45,121 nt of DNA from an uncultured Bacilli bacterium (GCA_934130485.1 CAKOYE010000004.1:1-45121), one strand, 5' to 3'; counted from the first letter of the stretch, positions 1 to 8,304 are shown. Notes: generated from the sequence alone by a model not told the origin. Numbers and translations are program-made.

Positions 1-566
1 TGAGAGAATATACTCATGAAGAATTTGTTAATTTAATAATGAGTTTAGATGAAGAACAATTATTAGAATTAAGTTCACAATATGGTGGATACCCCGTGTT
101 ATTTAGAATGGCACTTGATGAAAGAATTAATCATATTCCATTTATTCAAACAGGAGCTGCGATAATAATTAGAAATGAAAATGGACAAATTTTATTACAA
201 GAAAGAACAGATAGGAATAAATGGGGATTACCAGGAGGATGTCAAGATTTAGGAGAAGATTTAAGAGTAACTGCTGTAAGAGAAGCATATGAAGAAACAG
301 GTATTAAGTTAAATCCATATGATATTGAATTAATAGATACATTATCTGGTGAATCAAGAAAAAATAGTTATCCAAATGGAGATATAGTATATAATAATAC
401 TTCATTATATTTATCAAATGTTTCAATGAAGGATGCATCTAATCTAAAAGGTGATTCGGAAACAAAAAGATTACAATTTTTTAATCCCGATGAAATTCCT
501 GAAAATTTAATGGATGCAGATTTAATAAAATCATATTTAGACCATTTACACAAAAAAATTAAATAA
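1..566 (+). CDS. Nudix hydrolase (5' end one base outside the window)
   Basis: Nudix-family pyrophosphohydrolase, cytoplasmic, substrate unknown. Counting from the ATG at 39, the Nudix box runs G67-x5-E73-x7-R81-E-A-x-E-E86-x-G, all canonical. The first ATG in the window (39) has no ribosome site, and the frame stays open back to base 3. Bases 1-2 are TG followed by in-frame codons reading REYTHEEFVNLI, so the real start is probably an ATG whose A lies just before base 1, giving about 188 residues. The 30 residues or so before the catalytic fold (QYGGYPVLFRMAL) resemble the lead-in of many Bacillota Nudix proteins of the ADP-ribose/NTP clean-up type. It is followed by a terminator at 640-665, so it ends its transcript. 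The fold is certain; the substrate is not. Confidence 0.85.
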   Translation, partial: REYTHEEFVNLIMSLDEEQLLELSSQYGGYPVLFRMALDERINHIPFIQTGAAIIIRNENGQILLQERTDRNKWGLPGGCQDLGEDLRVTAVREAYEETGIKLNPYDIELIDTLSGESRKNSYPNGDIVYNNTSLYLSNVSMKDASNLKGDSETKRLQFFNPDEIPENLMDADLIKSYLDHLHKKIK

Positions 567-639
567 TTATATTGAAATAATGATAATATTGATATATATA
601 ATTATGTAAGTTTTTTATATGTGGTAATAAATATATTAG

Positions 640-665
640 AGATTGATTGTATCAGTCTTTTTTTG
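640..665 (+). terminator. Rho-independent terminator after the Nudix gene
   Basis: Stem AGATTGAT (640-647) / ATCAGTCT (651-658), one G-U pair, three-base loop, then a run of T to 665. Confidence 0.7.
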
Positions 666-688
666 TATATTTCATTTATTGTTACATT

Positions 689-1468
689 TTATTCTTTTCT
701 TAAGATATCTAATGTATGATAAGCTGCACCAATTAAATCTAATCTTTCACAAGTTTTAAAGTGATAATCAAGAAAAATTTTAAATGTCTCATCATCCATT
801 TTATTTAAAGTACTTCTCATATAGTTAGCAGGACCATCTGGTGAAATAATTTTAATTCTCTTTAATGATACAAAATTATTTAGTTCATCAATATCTTCTA
901 ATTTAACCATACTATATAAATCACTTTTTTTAGGTGTACAATGAAAATTTTCATCTAATTCACCATTTTTAATACAAGATATTATATTATTGTCTTTAAA
1001 TCCGTGAGTTATAATAGCGTAGTCATTCATACAATAGGCAACCATAATTATACCGCCTTTTTTTGTTATCCTTTTTGCTTCGTTTAATGCGGATATTTTT
1101 TCTTCTTTTGTGATTAAATGATACATTGGACCAAAAAGTAGGGTTATATCATAAGATTCATCTTTTATCTTTTTTAAATTTATAGCGTTGGCTTGAATAA
1201 CTTTAATGTTTAAATTTAGTGCTTCAATTTTTCTTACATTATGTTTAATTAGTTCAACTGCTGTTACATCATATCCCTTATTTGCTAAATATTCAGAATA
1301 TTTTCCTGCTCCTGCACCAATATCTATAATGTTTGGATTTTTAAATTCTTTTAAATAATGATTTATATATTTGATTGATGTTAAAAATTCTACTTGTCCA
1401 TGTCTAGTATTAAGTCTTTTTTCTTCATTAAATTTATTATAATATTTAATTAGTTCTTGTTCATTCAT
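689..1468 (-). CDS. Class I SAM-dependent methyltransferase
   Basis: Predicted soluble methyltransferase of 259 residues, substrate unknown. SAM-binding motif I is IIDIGAGAG (residues 47-55). It is followed by an acidic strand end (TAVEL, near 70) and a motif IV-like stretch DITLLFGPMYHL (near 110-120), then the usual 'NEAKRITKKGG' helix-strand of the Methyltransf_11/25 fold. A GGAGA-type ribosome site sits just upstream of the ATG. It is the last gene of a minus-strand group after def and the sulfotransferase but is separated from the latter by a hairpin/T-run (1485-1508), so it may be partly uncoupled. No neighbouring pathway identifies the acceptor molecule. Confidence 0.8.
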   Translation of the reverse strand: MNEQELIKYYNKFNEEKRLNTRHGQVEFLTSIKYINHYLKEFKNPNIIDIGAGAGKYSEYLANKGYDVTAVELIKHNVRKIEALNLNIKVIQANAINLKKIKDESYDITLLFGPMYHLITKEEKISALNEAKRITKKGGIIMVAYCMNDYAIITHGFKDNNIISCIKNGELDENFHCTPKKSDLYSMVKLEDIDELNNFVSLKRIKIISPDGPANYMRSTLNKMDDETFKIFLDYHFKTCERLDLIGAAYHTLDILRKE

Positions 1469-1484
1469 AAGTTCTCCTTTAAGT

Positions 1485-1508
1485 AAAAAAGTACCTATTA
1501 AGTACTTT
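1485..1508 (-). terminator. Terminator between the sulfotransferase and methyltransferase genes
   Basis: Read on the minus strand: AAAGTAC (1508-1502), seven-base loop, GTACTTT (1494-1488), continuing into a T-run. It begins at the last base of the sulfotransferase gene and precedes the methyltransferase ribosome site. Confidence 0.6.
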
Positions 1509-3442
1509 TATTTAAATGTTACGGCTTTATTCATTTTATAGATTTTTCCATTTATTTTTAAATAAATTTCATATCTATCATGTAGTCCTAAATCATTAAT
1601 GTATTTTGTAACTGTTATGCTATCGGAATTACTATCTTCATTAAATAAGTCGACACACATTGCTGCATAAGGTTTTTTAGATATTATTACATTATAATTT
1701 TTTTGACTACTCATTCTATTTAATATAATAGATACTTTATCTTCTTTAGTAAATGTTCCTGTAAATACTAATCTATCAGATTCTTTAGTAAATGATATAT
1801 TATATTTTTCTAAAATGCTATCACCATTTTTTGAGAAAAGAATTAGTTTTCTTTTTCCGTCGGTTTTAGTTATACCCATATTTCCGAGTGATTTACCCAT
1901 TCCAGTAGAATATATATCTTTAGAATATAAATTCATTTTTTCTACACGATAATTATTTGTAGGAAGTTCTATTTCAAATATAATTTCATCATTTAATAAT
2001 TCTGTTGTAATACTATTTAAAGAATCAGTATTGCCAAATCCTGCTGGAGAATTAGAAACTTTACCATCTACAACACTATGTCCCCCAGAATGTACTATAT
2101 AATGGTTATATTCCAAATAATCAACATCTGATATATAAGGAGAGTAGTAGTCACTTCCTCTTTCTTTACCATATTCCCAAACTGTTTCTATTGTCATATC
2201 ATTAGTATCAATTTTATACATTACACCACGACTATAATTGTCATTAGCATCTATATATTCATCCTTATTTTTTGAACGGTTATTTCCATTATCAAATATA
2301 AATACATATCCTTCTGGAGTTATCATTGCGGCATGTTGACTCCATTGCCATTCAAAATTTTCATCCTTTGGTGTAAAGAAATATTTTTGATATTCACTTG
2401 GCCAATTAGTAGAATCACCAATTATCCAATTTAATGTTCCAGATTTATAATCTATATTGATAACCGAATCCATGTGTCTTCCTGATAGGGTAATTGAATT
2501 TGTTTTTTCATCATACCATACAGAATTATTATGGAACCAGTCATAACTTGTCCAATTTTCACTTTGTGCAGCATCAGTAGGTAAAATGTCGTTTAAATCA
2601 AAAGTTTTAACTATTTCACCAGTTGTTCTATCGATTTCTACAACGTAATCCTCAACAGTTCCAGAATCAAAATTATCACTAGCTACTAATAAGTTATTAT
2701 TAGGCATTTCAAATACATCGTGATGATATCCACCAGGTAGGCTATATTCAGTATAAACTTTACCGAGTAGATCCATTTCTACTAAACCAGTCATATAATA
2801 TGGATTATTTATTAATCTATTGCTACTTAAAAGTAGGTGCCCATTATTTAACCTGTTTATATCCCAAATAAAATAATCATTTAAATACCATCTTACATCG
2901 CCATTAACATCGTATGCAGCTGTATAACCACTACTTGATGGTGTAAAAAAGTATAAGTCATCATTTAATTTATCTTTATTAGCAGTTACTTTTGTAGGAA
3001 GAATGAAGTTTTCTGGTAATGGGTCTGTTTTAATTGTTAATTTTTTTTCTTTACCATTTATAGAAATTGTTACTTCATTTTCAGTATCTGCATATAAACC
3101 ATATATAGGTAACATATGAATATTGTCTTGTGTGAATGTATGCTCATAAGTTGAAAGTTCATCTTTACCTTTAATTGTAACTGTAGGTGTAGTTAAATCA
3201 TTTGTTTTAAAAATAACTAATGCAGATAATGGTGATATTTCGTAAGGGTTTAGAATAACTTTAGGATTATCAAACGAATAATTATCAATATCACTTAAAA
3301 ATGATTGCTCTAATTCATATTGATGTTCTATCAAACTAGGAACTTCTTCTACATCTTTTGTTTTTTGTTCTCCATAATAAATTAAAATTGGACAAGCAAA
3401 CGCTAAAAAAATAAATATTGCAAACTTAAAAATTTTTTTCAT
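1508..3442 (-). CDS. Arylsulfate sulfotransferase (ASST family), membrane-anchored or secreted
   Basis: PAPS-independent aryl-sulfate sulfotransferase family, which transfers sulfate from one phenolic ester to another phenol through a sulfo-histidine. The 644 residues start with a lysine pair and a hydrophobic segment (FAIFIFLAFACPILIYY, about 7-23), so the enzyme is probably exported or anchored. A beta-sandwich N-terminal domain is followed by the six-bladed propeller. Family signatures visible: GGYHHDVFEMP (H240/H241), DWFHNN (H304), LSGRH (R322), QWSQHAAM (H370) and FDNGNNR. The H304-R322 spacing of 18 matches the His/Arg active-site pair as I recall it from E. coli AssT. Unlike the E. 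coli gene there is no dsbL/dsbI next door. It lies 10 bp downstream of def with its own AAGGAGA site, so the two are probably cotranscribed. Gut bacteria use this family on sulfated phenols; that role is inference here. Confidence 0.85.
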   Translation of the reverse strand: MKKIFKFAIFIFLAFACPILIYYGEQKTKDVEEVPSLIEHQYELEQSFLSDIDNYSFDNPKVILNPYEISPLSALVIFKTNDLTTPTVTIKGKDELSTYEHTFTQDNIHMLPIYGLYADTENEVTISINGKEKKLTIKTDPLPENFILPTKVTANKDKLNDDLYFFTPSSSGYTAAYDVNGDVRWYLNDYFIWDINRLNNGHLLLSSNRLINNPYYMTGLVEMDLLGKVYTEYSLPGGYHHDVFEMPNNNLLVASDNFDSGTVEDYVVEIDRTTGEIVKTFDLNDILPTDAAQSENWTSYDWFHNNSVWYDEKTNSITLSGRHMDSVINIDYKSGTLNWIIGDSTNWPSEYQKYFFTPKDENFEWQWSQHAAMITPEGYVFIFDNGNNRSKNKDEYIDANDNYSRGVMYKIDTNDMTIETVWEYGKERGSDYYSPYISDVDYLEYNHYIVHSGGHSVVDGKVSNSPAGFGNTDSLNSITTELLNDEIIFEIELPTNNYRVEKMNLYSKDIYSTGMGKSLGNMGITKTDGKRKLILFSKNGDSILEKYNISFTKESDRLVFTGTFTKEDKVSIILNRMSSQKNYNVIISKKPYAAMCVDLFNEDSNSDSITVTKYINDLGLHDRYEIYLKINGKIYKMNKAVTFK

Positions 3443-3452
3443 TTTGTTCTCC

Positions 3453-4001
3453 TTATATTAATCTTAGTTCAGTTTCTGAGTAGAATTTTTTGTTTTTGTC
3501 AATTCTATCATAAAATAAAATACCATTTAAATGATCAATTTCGTGTTGAAAAGCAATTGATAAATCTTCTCTAGCTCTAACTTTAATTTTATTACCATCT
3601 TCATCAAATCCTTCAACTGTAACTCTTGCGTATCTTTTAACGTGACCTTCCACTTCACGATTAACGCTTAGGCATCCTTCTCCTGCTTCTGCCGCTATCA
3701 TTTCTACAGAATTACTAACGATTTTTGGATTTATTACAACATAGTTGTCAAATACACCATCATCAACTTCTTCAACAATAACAATTATTCTTTTGTTTAT
3801 TCCAAGTTGAGGAAATGCTAATCCCATACCAGGACGTAAATTATATTTTTTAGAATATTCTTCAATTTGACTGTAAGTTAAATGGTCAATTATTTGTTGA
3901 ATTGTTTTTTTATATTCATTACTTAATGGAAATGTTACTTCATCACTTAATAGGCGAAGTCTTTTATCTTTTTCATCAAGTATATTTAATTTTTTAAACA
4001 T
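3453..4001 (-). CDS. def: Peptide deformylase
   Basis: Removes the N-formyl group from new proteins; cytoplasmic, metal-dependent. All three motifs are present (residues from the chosen start): GMGLAFPQLG (58-67, the GxGxAAxQ box with F for the second A), EGCLSV (108-113, metal-binding Cys110) and HEIDH (153-157, metal-binding His pair and catalytic Glu). I chose the ATG at 4001 because the AAGGGAG ribosome site at 4011-4017 is nine bases upstream of it; the frame is open to an ATG at 4031, but that codon lies before the ribosome site. The length of 182 residues suits the larger Gram-positive type II enzymes. It is the first gene of the def-sulfotransferase pair. Confidence 0.93.
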   Translation of the reverse strand: MFKKLNILDEKDKRLRLLSDEVTFPLSNEYKKTIQQIIDHLTYSQIEEYSKKYNLRPGMGLAFPQLGINKRIIVIVEEVDDGVFDNYVVINPKIVSNSVEMIAAEAGEGCLSVNREVEGHVKRYARVTVEGFDEDGNKIKVRAREDLSIAFQHEIDHLNGILFYDRIDKNKKFYSETELRLI

Positions 4002-4070
4002 ATACATCAACTCCCTTAATAATTTTACCATTTTTCTTGAAATTTATAAAGTATTTTAAAAAAATTATAT

Positions 4071-4097
4071 ATAAAAAAGGAAGAAAAAATCTTCCTT
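4071..4097 (-). terminator. Terminator after the YjcZ-like gene
   Basis: Minus strand: AAGGAAG (4097-4091), loop of seven, CTTCCTT (4083-4077), then T-run to about 4073. Confidence 0.75.
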
Positions 4098-4266
4098 AGT
4101 TATTTCCGCAACCACTACCAAATGATCTTGCACCGATAATGATTACTAATAAAATAAATAATACTAATATAATTGCTGCGCCATAACCAGCACCGTAGCC
4201 ATATCCGCCTTGACCATATCCACAGCAACCACTACCGTATCCTTGATAGCCACCATAATAATACAT
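4096..4266 (-). CDS. YjcZ-type tiny sporulation-associated membrane protein
   Basis: A 56-residue protein. It begins MYYYGGYQGYG and continues with a Gly/Tyr-rich N-terminal half containing a Cys pair (CC at 14-15). One strongly hydrophobic segment follows (about residues 30-45, AAIILVLFILLVIII), then a short GARSFGSGCGNN tail. This Gly/Tyr-rich head plus single C-terminal membrane helix is the layout of the YjcZ/YrzA 'tiny TM' family of spore-forming Bacillales, often found in spore coats. A GGGAGG ribosome site lies about 7 bp before the ATG, and a terminator overlaps its stop codon. The stop sits 95 bp upstream of the def start on the same strand and is separated from def by that terminator. 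Family assignment is by composition and architecture. Confidence 0.8.
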   Translation of the reverse strand: MYYYGGYQGYGSGCCGYGQGGYGYGAGYGAAIILVLFILLVIIIGARSFGSGCGNN

Positions 4267-4424
4267 ATTATACCTCCCATCTAGTATTCAATATATTTTA
4301 TTAAATTTTTATAAATTTGCTAATACAAATGTACAGTTTTTGTAAAAAAATATATAAATTGTTGCAAAAAGAATTTTTTTTTGTTATCTTATAATCAGTA
4401 GTAATATAGAAAGAAGGTTTTTTT

Positions 4425-4640
4425 ATGAATGATGCACTAAAAATTATGGAATTAGAGGAGAAAATTGATAAGTTATCCAATAATAATAAATTAATGCTTG
4501 AGGCTATTAAGGCACTTTCAGCTCAATTAGATAGTATTCAAAATATGCAAAGAGAAACTCTAAACAATTTAAGTAAACAATCACAACCTAAGAGTATTGA
4601 AAATGCTGATACATATGTTTCTGCATTTAAAAATAGATAA
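4425..4640 (+). CDS. Small coiled-coil protein, function unknown
   Basis: A 71-residue protein, not recognised. It has a GAAGG ribosome site upstream and a clean terminator behind it. Residues 5-50 have heptad-like leucine/isoleucine spacing (MELEEKIDKL...LMLEAIKAL...LDSI), indicating an amphipathic helix or coiled coil. The tail contains SIENADTYVSAFKNR, with no membrane segment and no Cys. It is monocistronic, with a TATAAT at 4390-4395 as the likely -10. Being upstream of an FtsW/RodA gene hints at an envelope role but does not establish one. Confidence 0.6.
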   Translation: MNDALKIMELEEKIDKLSNNNKLMLEAIKALSAQLDSIQNMQRETLNNLSKQSQPKSIENADTYVSAFKNR

Positions 4641-4660
4641 AACACTGTTTAGTGTTTTTT
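4639..4660 (+). terminator. Terminator after the coiled-coil gene
   Basis: AAAACACT (4639-4646), loop GTTT, AGTGTTTT (4651-4658) followed by T residues. It overlaps the stop codon and separates the gene from the downstream ftsW/rodA-like gene. Confidence 0.75.
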
Positions 4661-4717
4661 CTTTTTACTTATATATTTTTTTATGATTTTGTGTTATTAT
4701 TGATAATAGGTGATGAT

Positions 4718-5890
4718 ATGCACAAGGTGTTTGAAAATCTAAAAAGAATATTTAATAATATGGATAAAACTTTATTATTTGTGACTATTTTTTTGTTTTT
4801 ATTTGGACTTTTTAATATAGTTACAGCTTCAAGTAGGGAAGCTATAAATAATGATGTTGACCTTTATTACTATTTTTATAGACATATTGTAATGTTAGGA
4901 ATTGGATTATTTTTTTCTATATTTTTACTCATTATAGATACAAAAAATTATAAAAAATGGATTCCATTATTGTTTTTAGTTATTGCTGGAATTTTACTTT
5001 ATTTACTTTTTTATGGTACATATCATAGGGGTGCACAAAATTGGGTTCAAGTATTTGGAATAAAGTTCCAACCAAGTGAATTCGCCAAACCAATAACAAT
5101 TGTATTTTTATCTATTTTATTTGAAATTTTTTATAAAAAATTAAGAAACAAAAATATAACACACTATAATATAATAGCAATTATATTATTTGTAGGAGTT
5201 TCTATTCCAGGTATTATATTTGCACAAAAAGATTTTGGAACGATGATGATTCTTTTAACTATATTTGGTGTAATGTTTTTAGCAAGTCCAATTTTAAAAA
5301 TAGAAAAATTAAAAACAATTGGAATTTTATTTGCTGCTTGTATTGTTTTTGTTGTGATGATTGTAGCTAGAACAGGAAGCTTTTTTACGGAAGCACAGAA
5401 ATCTCGTTTTGATTTTTTTAATCCTTGTACTAACTATGAAAATGGTGGATATCAAGTTTGTAATGCCTTTATCGCAATTAATAATGGTGGTTTAAAAGGA
5501 CTTGGAATTGGAAAAAGTAAACAAAAGTATTCTTATATAAATGATCCGCATACTGACTCTATTTTTGCTATATTTGTAGAAGAATGGGGACTTATTATGG
5601 CGCTTGTTATTTTCATTTGTTATGCATTAGTATTAGGACGTGTTTTAACAATTTCAAGTAAAGCAAATACTATAAGAGGAAGATATATATGTTTAGGTGT
5701 AGCTGTTTATATTTTTATGCATATTTTATTTAATTTAGGAGGTTTGTTTGGTCTTATTCCATTAACAGGGGTACCACTTCCTTTCTTAAGTTATGGTGGA
5801 TCCTTTACAATATGTTTAATGTGCTCACTTGCGATTGTACAAAAAATTAATATTGAAACAAAATTAGAAGCTGTTGAAGTAAAATTATAA
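4718..5890 (+). CDS. FtsW/RodA/SpoVE-family peptidoglycan glycosyltransferase
   Basis: SEDS-family membrane enzyme that polymerises lipid II with a partner class B penicillin-binding protein, for septation (FtsW), elongation (RodA) or spore cortex (SpoVE). The 390 residues contain about ten hydrophobic segments. Diagnostic pieces are GIKFQPSEFAKP, QKDFGTMMILL, the extracellular NDPHTDSIFAIFVEEWG and the C-terminal GVPLPFLSYGGSF. I chose the ATG at 4718 because an AGGTG site precedes it; an open frame to 4652 would start inside the upstream terminator. The loop around residues 235-260 (NPCTNYENGGYQVCN) carries two cysteines, unusual for the family and possibly a surface disulfide. No PBP or other cell-division gene is adjacent, so FtsW versus RodA versus SpoVE cannot be decided from context. 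Confidence 0.9.
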   Translation: MHKVFENLKRIFNNMDKTLLFVTIFLFLFGLFNIVTASSREAINNDVDLYYYFYRHIVMLGIGLFFSIFLLIIDTKNYKKWIPLLFLVIAGILLYLLFYGTYHRGAQNWVQVFGIKFQPSEFAKPITIVFLSILFEIFYKKLRNKNITHYNIIAIILFVGVSIPGIIFAQKDFGTMMILLTIFGVMFLASPILKIEKLKTIGILFAACIVFVVMIVARTGSFFTEAQKSRFDFFNPCTNYENGGYQVCNAFIAINNGGLKGLGIGKSKQKYSYINDPHTDSIFAIFVEEWGLIMALVIFICYALVLGRVLTISSKANTIRGRYICLGVAVYIFMHILFNLGGLFGLIPLTGVPLPFLSYGGSFTICLMCSLAIVQKINIETKLEAVEVKL

Positions 5891-5897
5891 AGTATTA

Positions 5898-5932
5898 AAT
5901 AGGTAGAATTTAAATTTTCTACTTATTTTTTT
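5898..5932 (+). terminator. Terminator after the FtsW/RodA-like gene
   Basis: AATAGGTAGAA (5898-5908) pairs with TTCTACTTATT (5917-5927, one G-U), followed by a T-run. Confidence 0.75.
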
Positions 5933-6074
5933 CCCATAATTTTACATATTTTTATCAAATTTTAAACACATTTATTTTTTATAATGGTTACAGTTGGAGG
6001 TGGTTGTAGTAGAAAAATAAAATATAAAACAATTAAATATAACAAAAATATGAGGTGGTTAAGTAAATAATTGT

Positions 6075-6082
6075 GATATACT
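6075..6082 (+). promoter_or_regulatory. Extended -10 promoter for the two-component system
   Basis: TG-A-TATACT, an extended -10 lying 18 bp before the response-regulator start. No good -35 is visible. The 5933-6074 stretch upstream holds a second TATAAT (5980-5985) but no gene I can support. Confidence 0.45.
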
Positions 6083-6100
6083 ATAAATTGAGGTGTAGAT

Positions 6101-6754
6101 ATGTACAACATTTGTTTAGTTGAAGATGAAAAGGATTTGAACCATTTGATTAAAACTTATCTAGAACGTGAAGGATATAATGTTACAACATATTTTAACG
6201 GTAGTAGCGCTATAGAGCATATAAATGATAATTTTGATTTATGGGTCATTGATATAATGTTAGGTGACAACATTAGTGGTTATGATATTATAAAAAAGAT
6301 TAGAGAAATAAAACCTAATTTGCCAGTCATTTTTACATCGGCACGAGATCAAGATTTAGATAAGATTATAGGACTTGAGTTAGGAAGTGATGATTATGTT
6401 ACAAAACCCTATTCTCCAAAGGAATTAGTTTTAAGAATAAATAATATTATTAAAAGAGTATATAATAAAACTCAAAAGGTAATTTATGAAAATTATGAAA
6501 TTGATGTAGAAAAACGCGTCTGTTATGATAATAAAAAAGAAGTAGAATTAACTACATTAGAATTTGAACTTTTATTATTGTTAATTAATAATAAAAATAC
6601 CTCATTTAGCCGCGATGATATTTTAAAAAAAGTTTGGGGTAGTGATTACTTTGGAAGTGATAGGGTAGTCGATGATTTGGTTAGAAGACTAAGAAAAAAG
6701 ATGCCTAAAATAAAAATTAACACGATTTATGGGTTTGGGTATCGATTAGTATGA
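6101..6754 (+). CDS. OmpR/PhoB-type response regulator
   Basis: DNA-binding response regulator of 217 residues. The receiver domain (1-115) has the acid pair E8/D9, phospho-acceptor D51 (VIDIML), switch T79/S80 and K102 of the KPY motif. The C-terminal winged-helix (about 125-217) shows LTTLEFELLLLL and the recognition-helix region SDRVVDDLVRRLRKK, ending IYGFGYRLV. A GAGGTG ribosome site precedes the ATG. Its stop overlaps the kinase start by four bases (ATGA), a typical translationally coupled pair. There is no obvious target gene immediately next door; autoregulation from the extended -10 promoter upstream is plausible. Confidence 0.95.
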   Translation: MYNICLVEDEKDLNHLIKTYLEREGYNVTTYFNGSSAIEHINDNFDLWVIDIMLGDNISGYDIIKKIREIKPNLPVIFTSARDQDLDKIIGLELGSDDYVTKPYSPKELVLRINNIIKRVYNKTQKVIYENYEIDVEKRVCYDNKKEVELTTLEFELLLLLINNKNTSFSRDDILKKVWGSDYFGSDRVVDDLVRRLRKKMPKIKINTIYGFGYRLV

Positions 6755-8022
6755 AACCATTAAAAAATAATTTAATGAAACAGCTTGTTACAATAGGTAT
6801 TATTATTGTTTTAATAATAGCTTTAAGTTTGATAATTTTATTACCAAGACTTTTATTGCCAATCTATGAAAAAAATATATATGAATATTTAAAAAAACCA
6901 CTAGAATTAATTGATATTGATATTAATTCTAATGATAATGTAACGTCTAGTGATGTAGCATATATTTATATAAAAAGTAATGGCGATATTGTAACATCTA
7001 GTAATTATAGCAATATTATAAATGCAAGTTACGATATAGTAATAGAAAAAATGGATAAAGAGTATGGAAAGTTTTATTTTCAAGGAAAAACTTATTATTA
7101 CTATACTATGTCAGTTAATGGGGATTATAGGGTATCAATTTCAACTAGCAATTATGTTTTAGAAATAAGAAAAGACATTTTATTTACAATATATCCAATT
7201 ATATTTATAACGTTATTAGTTATATCTGCGTTACTTGTTTTTTGGGCAAGTAATTTAGCACTAAAAATCGAACATTTAAAAGAAAAAATCGACAATTTGG
7301 ACAATGATGACTATGTAGATAATTATGACTATTTAGTAGATGATGAACTTAAAGTTTTATCAGAAGCGATTGATAATATGAAGTTACATTTAAAAAAAGA
7401 AGAAGAATATAAAAATCAAATGTATCAAAATATATCGCATGATTTTAAAACTCCTCTCACGGTGATTAAATCATATATAGAAGCAGTAGATGATGGTGTT
7501 GAAAACACGGAAAATGCTACTAAGGTTATAAAAGAACAAATAAATAAATTAGAAATAAAAGTACACTCCTTACTATACTTAAATAAACTTAATTATATAA
7601 AAGATTTTAATGAATATAAAAATTCACAAGTTGATTTATCACAAATTTTATCGTCATGTGTAGAAAAATTTAAAATTCAAAGACCTGATATAGAATTTAA
7701 GATCTGTATTATGGATAAAAAGACTATATTTAATGGTACATTTGATATGTGGGAAACAATTATAGACAATCTCTTAAATAATTTTATGAGATATGCGTCA
7801 AAACAAATTAAAATTACAGTTAAAAACGGCAAAATAAATTTTTATAATGATGGACCAAATATAAATGAAGATGTCTTAGATGATATATTCACTCCATATA
7901 CTAAGGGCATTAAAGGTCAGTTTGGTTTAGGATTATCAATCGTAAAAAAAACAATTACTCTTTTGGGATATGAGATAATTGTTAAAAATGATAAGAAGGG
8001 AGTCAATTTTATGATTAAATAA
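6751..8022 (+). CDS. Sensor histidine kinase
   Basis: Membrane-bound HisKA-type kinase of 423 residues and cognate partner of the preceding regulator. Two membrane helices (about 12-32 and 146-166) flank an extracellular domain of roughly 110 residues. A linker of HAMP length follows, then the H-box ISHDFKTPLTVIKSY (phosphorylated H230), an N-box DNLLNNFMRY (near 340), a degenerate D/G1 region NDGPNI and the G2 box GQFGLGLSIVKK. The ligand cannot be told from sequence: the sensor domain has no Cys or His cluster and does not look like a named PAS or Cache domain. The closely overlapping start implies 1:1 expression with the regulator. Confidence 0.93.
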   Translation: MKPLKNNLMKQLVTIGIIIVLIIALSLIILLPRLLLPIYEKNIYEYLKKPLELIDIDINSNDNVTSSDVAYIYIKSNGDIVTSSNYSNIINASYDIVIEKMDKEYGKFYFQGKTYYYYTMSVNGDYRVSISTSNYVLEIRKDILFTIYPIIFITLLVISALLVFWASNLALKIEHLKEKIDNLDNDDYVDNYDYLVDDELKVLSEAIDNMKLHLKKEEEYKNQMYQNISHDFKTPLTVIKSYIEAVDDGVENTENATKVIKEQINKLEIKVHSLLYLNKLNYIKDFNEYKNSQVDLSQILSSCVEKFKIQRPDIEFKICIMDKKTIFNGTFDMWETIIDNLLNNFMRYASKQIKITVKNGKINFYNDGPNINEDVLDDIFTPYTKGIKGQFGLGLSIVKKTITLLGYEIIVKNDKKGVNFMIK

Positions 8023-8027
8023 AAGGT

Positions 8028-8056
8028 TGGGTACAAGGTATCTTGCCTTTTTTAAA
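8028..8056. terminator. Convergent hairpin between the kinase and sspI genes
   Basis: CAAG-GTAT-CTTG core with flanking GG/CC pairs (about 8029-8050), then TTTTTT on the plus strand and a shorter T-run on the minus strand. It sits in the 29 bp gap between convergent genes and probably serves both. Confidence 0.45.
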
Positions 8057-8255
8057 TGAATTTTTTAATATTACTAGCAATATTCATTCTTTCTGATTCA
8101 TTAGAATTTTGCCACAATATTTCAAAGAAAACACCAAGTCCTGGTAATGTTATTTCATCTTGTTCTGAAATAGCTTCGTTAATTGAATCACTTATATCTT
8201 CTAAAGTAGAATTTTTAAAATTGTTTTTTATATTTTTTCTTATATCTATCTGCAT
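8052..8255 (-). CDS. sspI: Small acid-soluble spore protein SspI
   Basis: A 67-residue forespore protein of the SspI family, minor spore proteins expressed late in the forespore and stored in the spore core. The diagnostic block LPGLGVFFEILWQNSNESER (residues 37-56) matches the family signature LPGLGVxFEvxWQxxxxSE, preceded by a helix with the usual 'ISDSINEAIS' pattern. An AAAGGA ribosome site lies just before the ATG. A forespore-sigma-like promoter is at 8275-8304. The antisense frame over this locus is a shadow. Presence of this gene is the strongest single evidence in the window that the organism forms endospores. Confidence 0.9.
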   Translation of the reverse strand: MQIDIRKNIKNNFKNSTLEDISDSINEAISEQDEITLPGLGVFFEILWQNSNESERMNIASNIKKFI

Positions 8256-8274
8256 ATTATCATCCTTTCTAATT

Positions 8275-8304
8275 TATTTTGTAAAATAAAAAAATTTTTA
8301 TTCA
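8275..8304 (-). promoter_or_regulatory. Sigma-G-like (forespore) promoter of sspI
   Basis: Minus strand: TGAATA (8304-8299), 17 bp, CAAAATA (8281-8275). This matches the sigma-G pattern GNATR / CATNNTA with one mismatch in the -10. It sits 20 bp before the sspI start codon. Confidence 0.5.

Noticed and set aside
368..553. Reverse-strand open frame in the Nudix gene
   Set aside because: Antisense shadow of a clear coding gene; no ribosome site.
4718..5890. Firm assignment as FtsW
   Set aside because: Motifs fit FtsW, RodA and SpoVE alike and no partner PBP is adjacent; only the family is supported.
5984..6070. 28-codon frame (starts MVTVGGGCSRK) upstream of the response regulator
   Set aside because: Its ATG lies within a TATAAT and has no ribosome site; composition is like intergenic sequence.
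8056..8289. Plus-strand 77-codon frame over sspI
   Set aside because: The minus strand encodes a recognisable SspI with promoter and ribosome site; the plus frame is its shadow.
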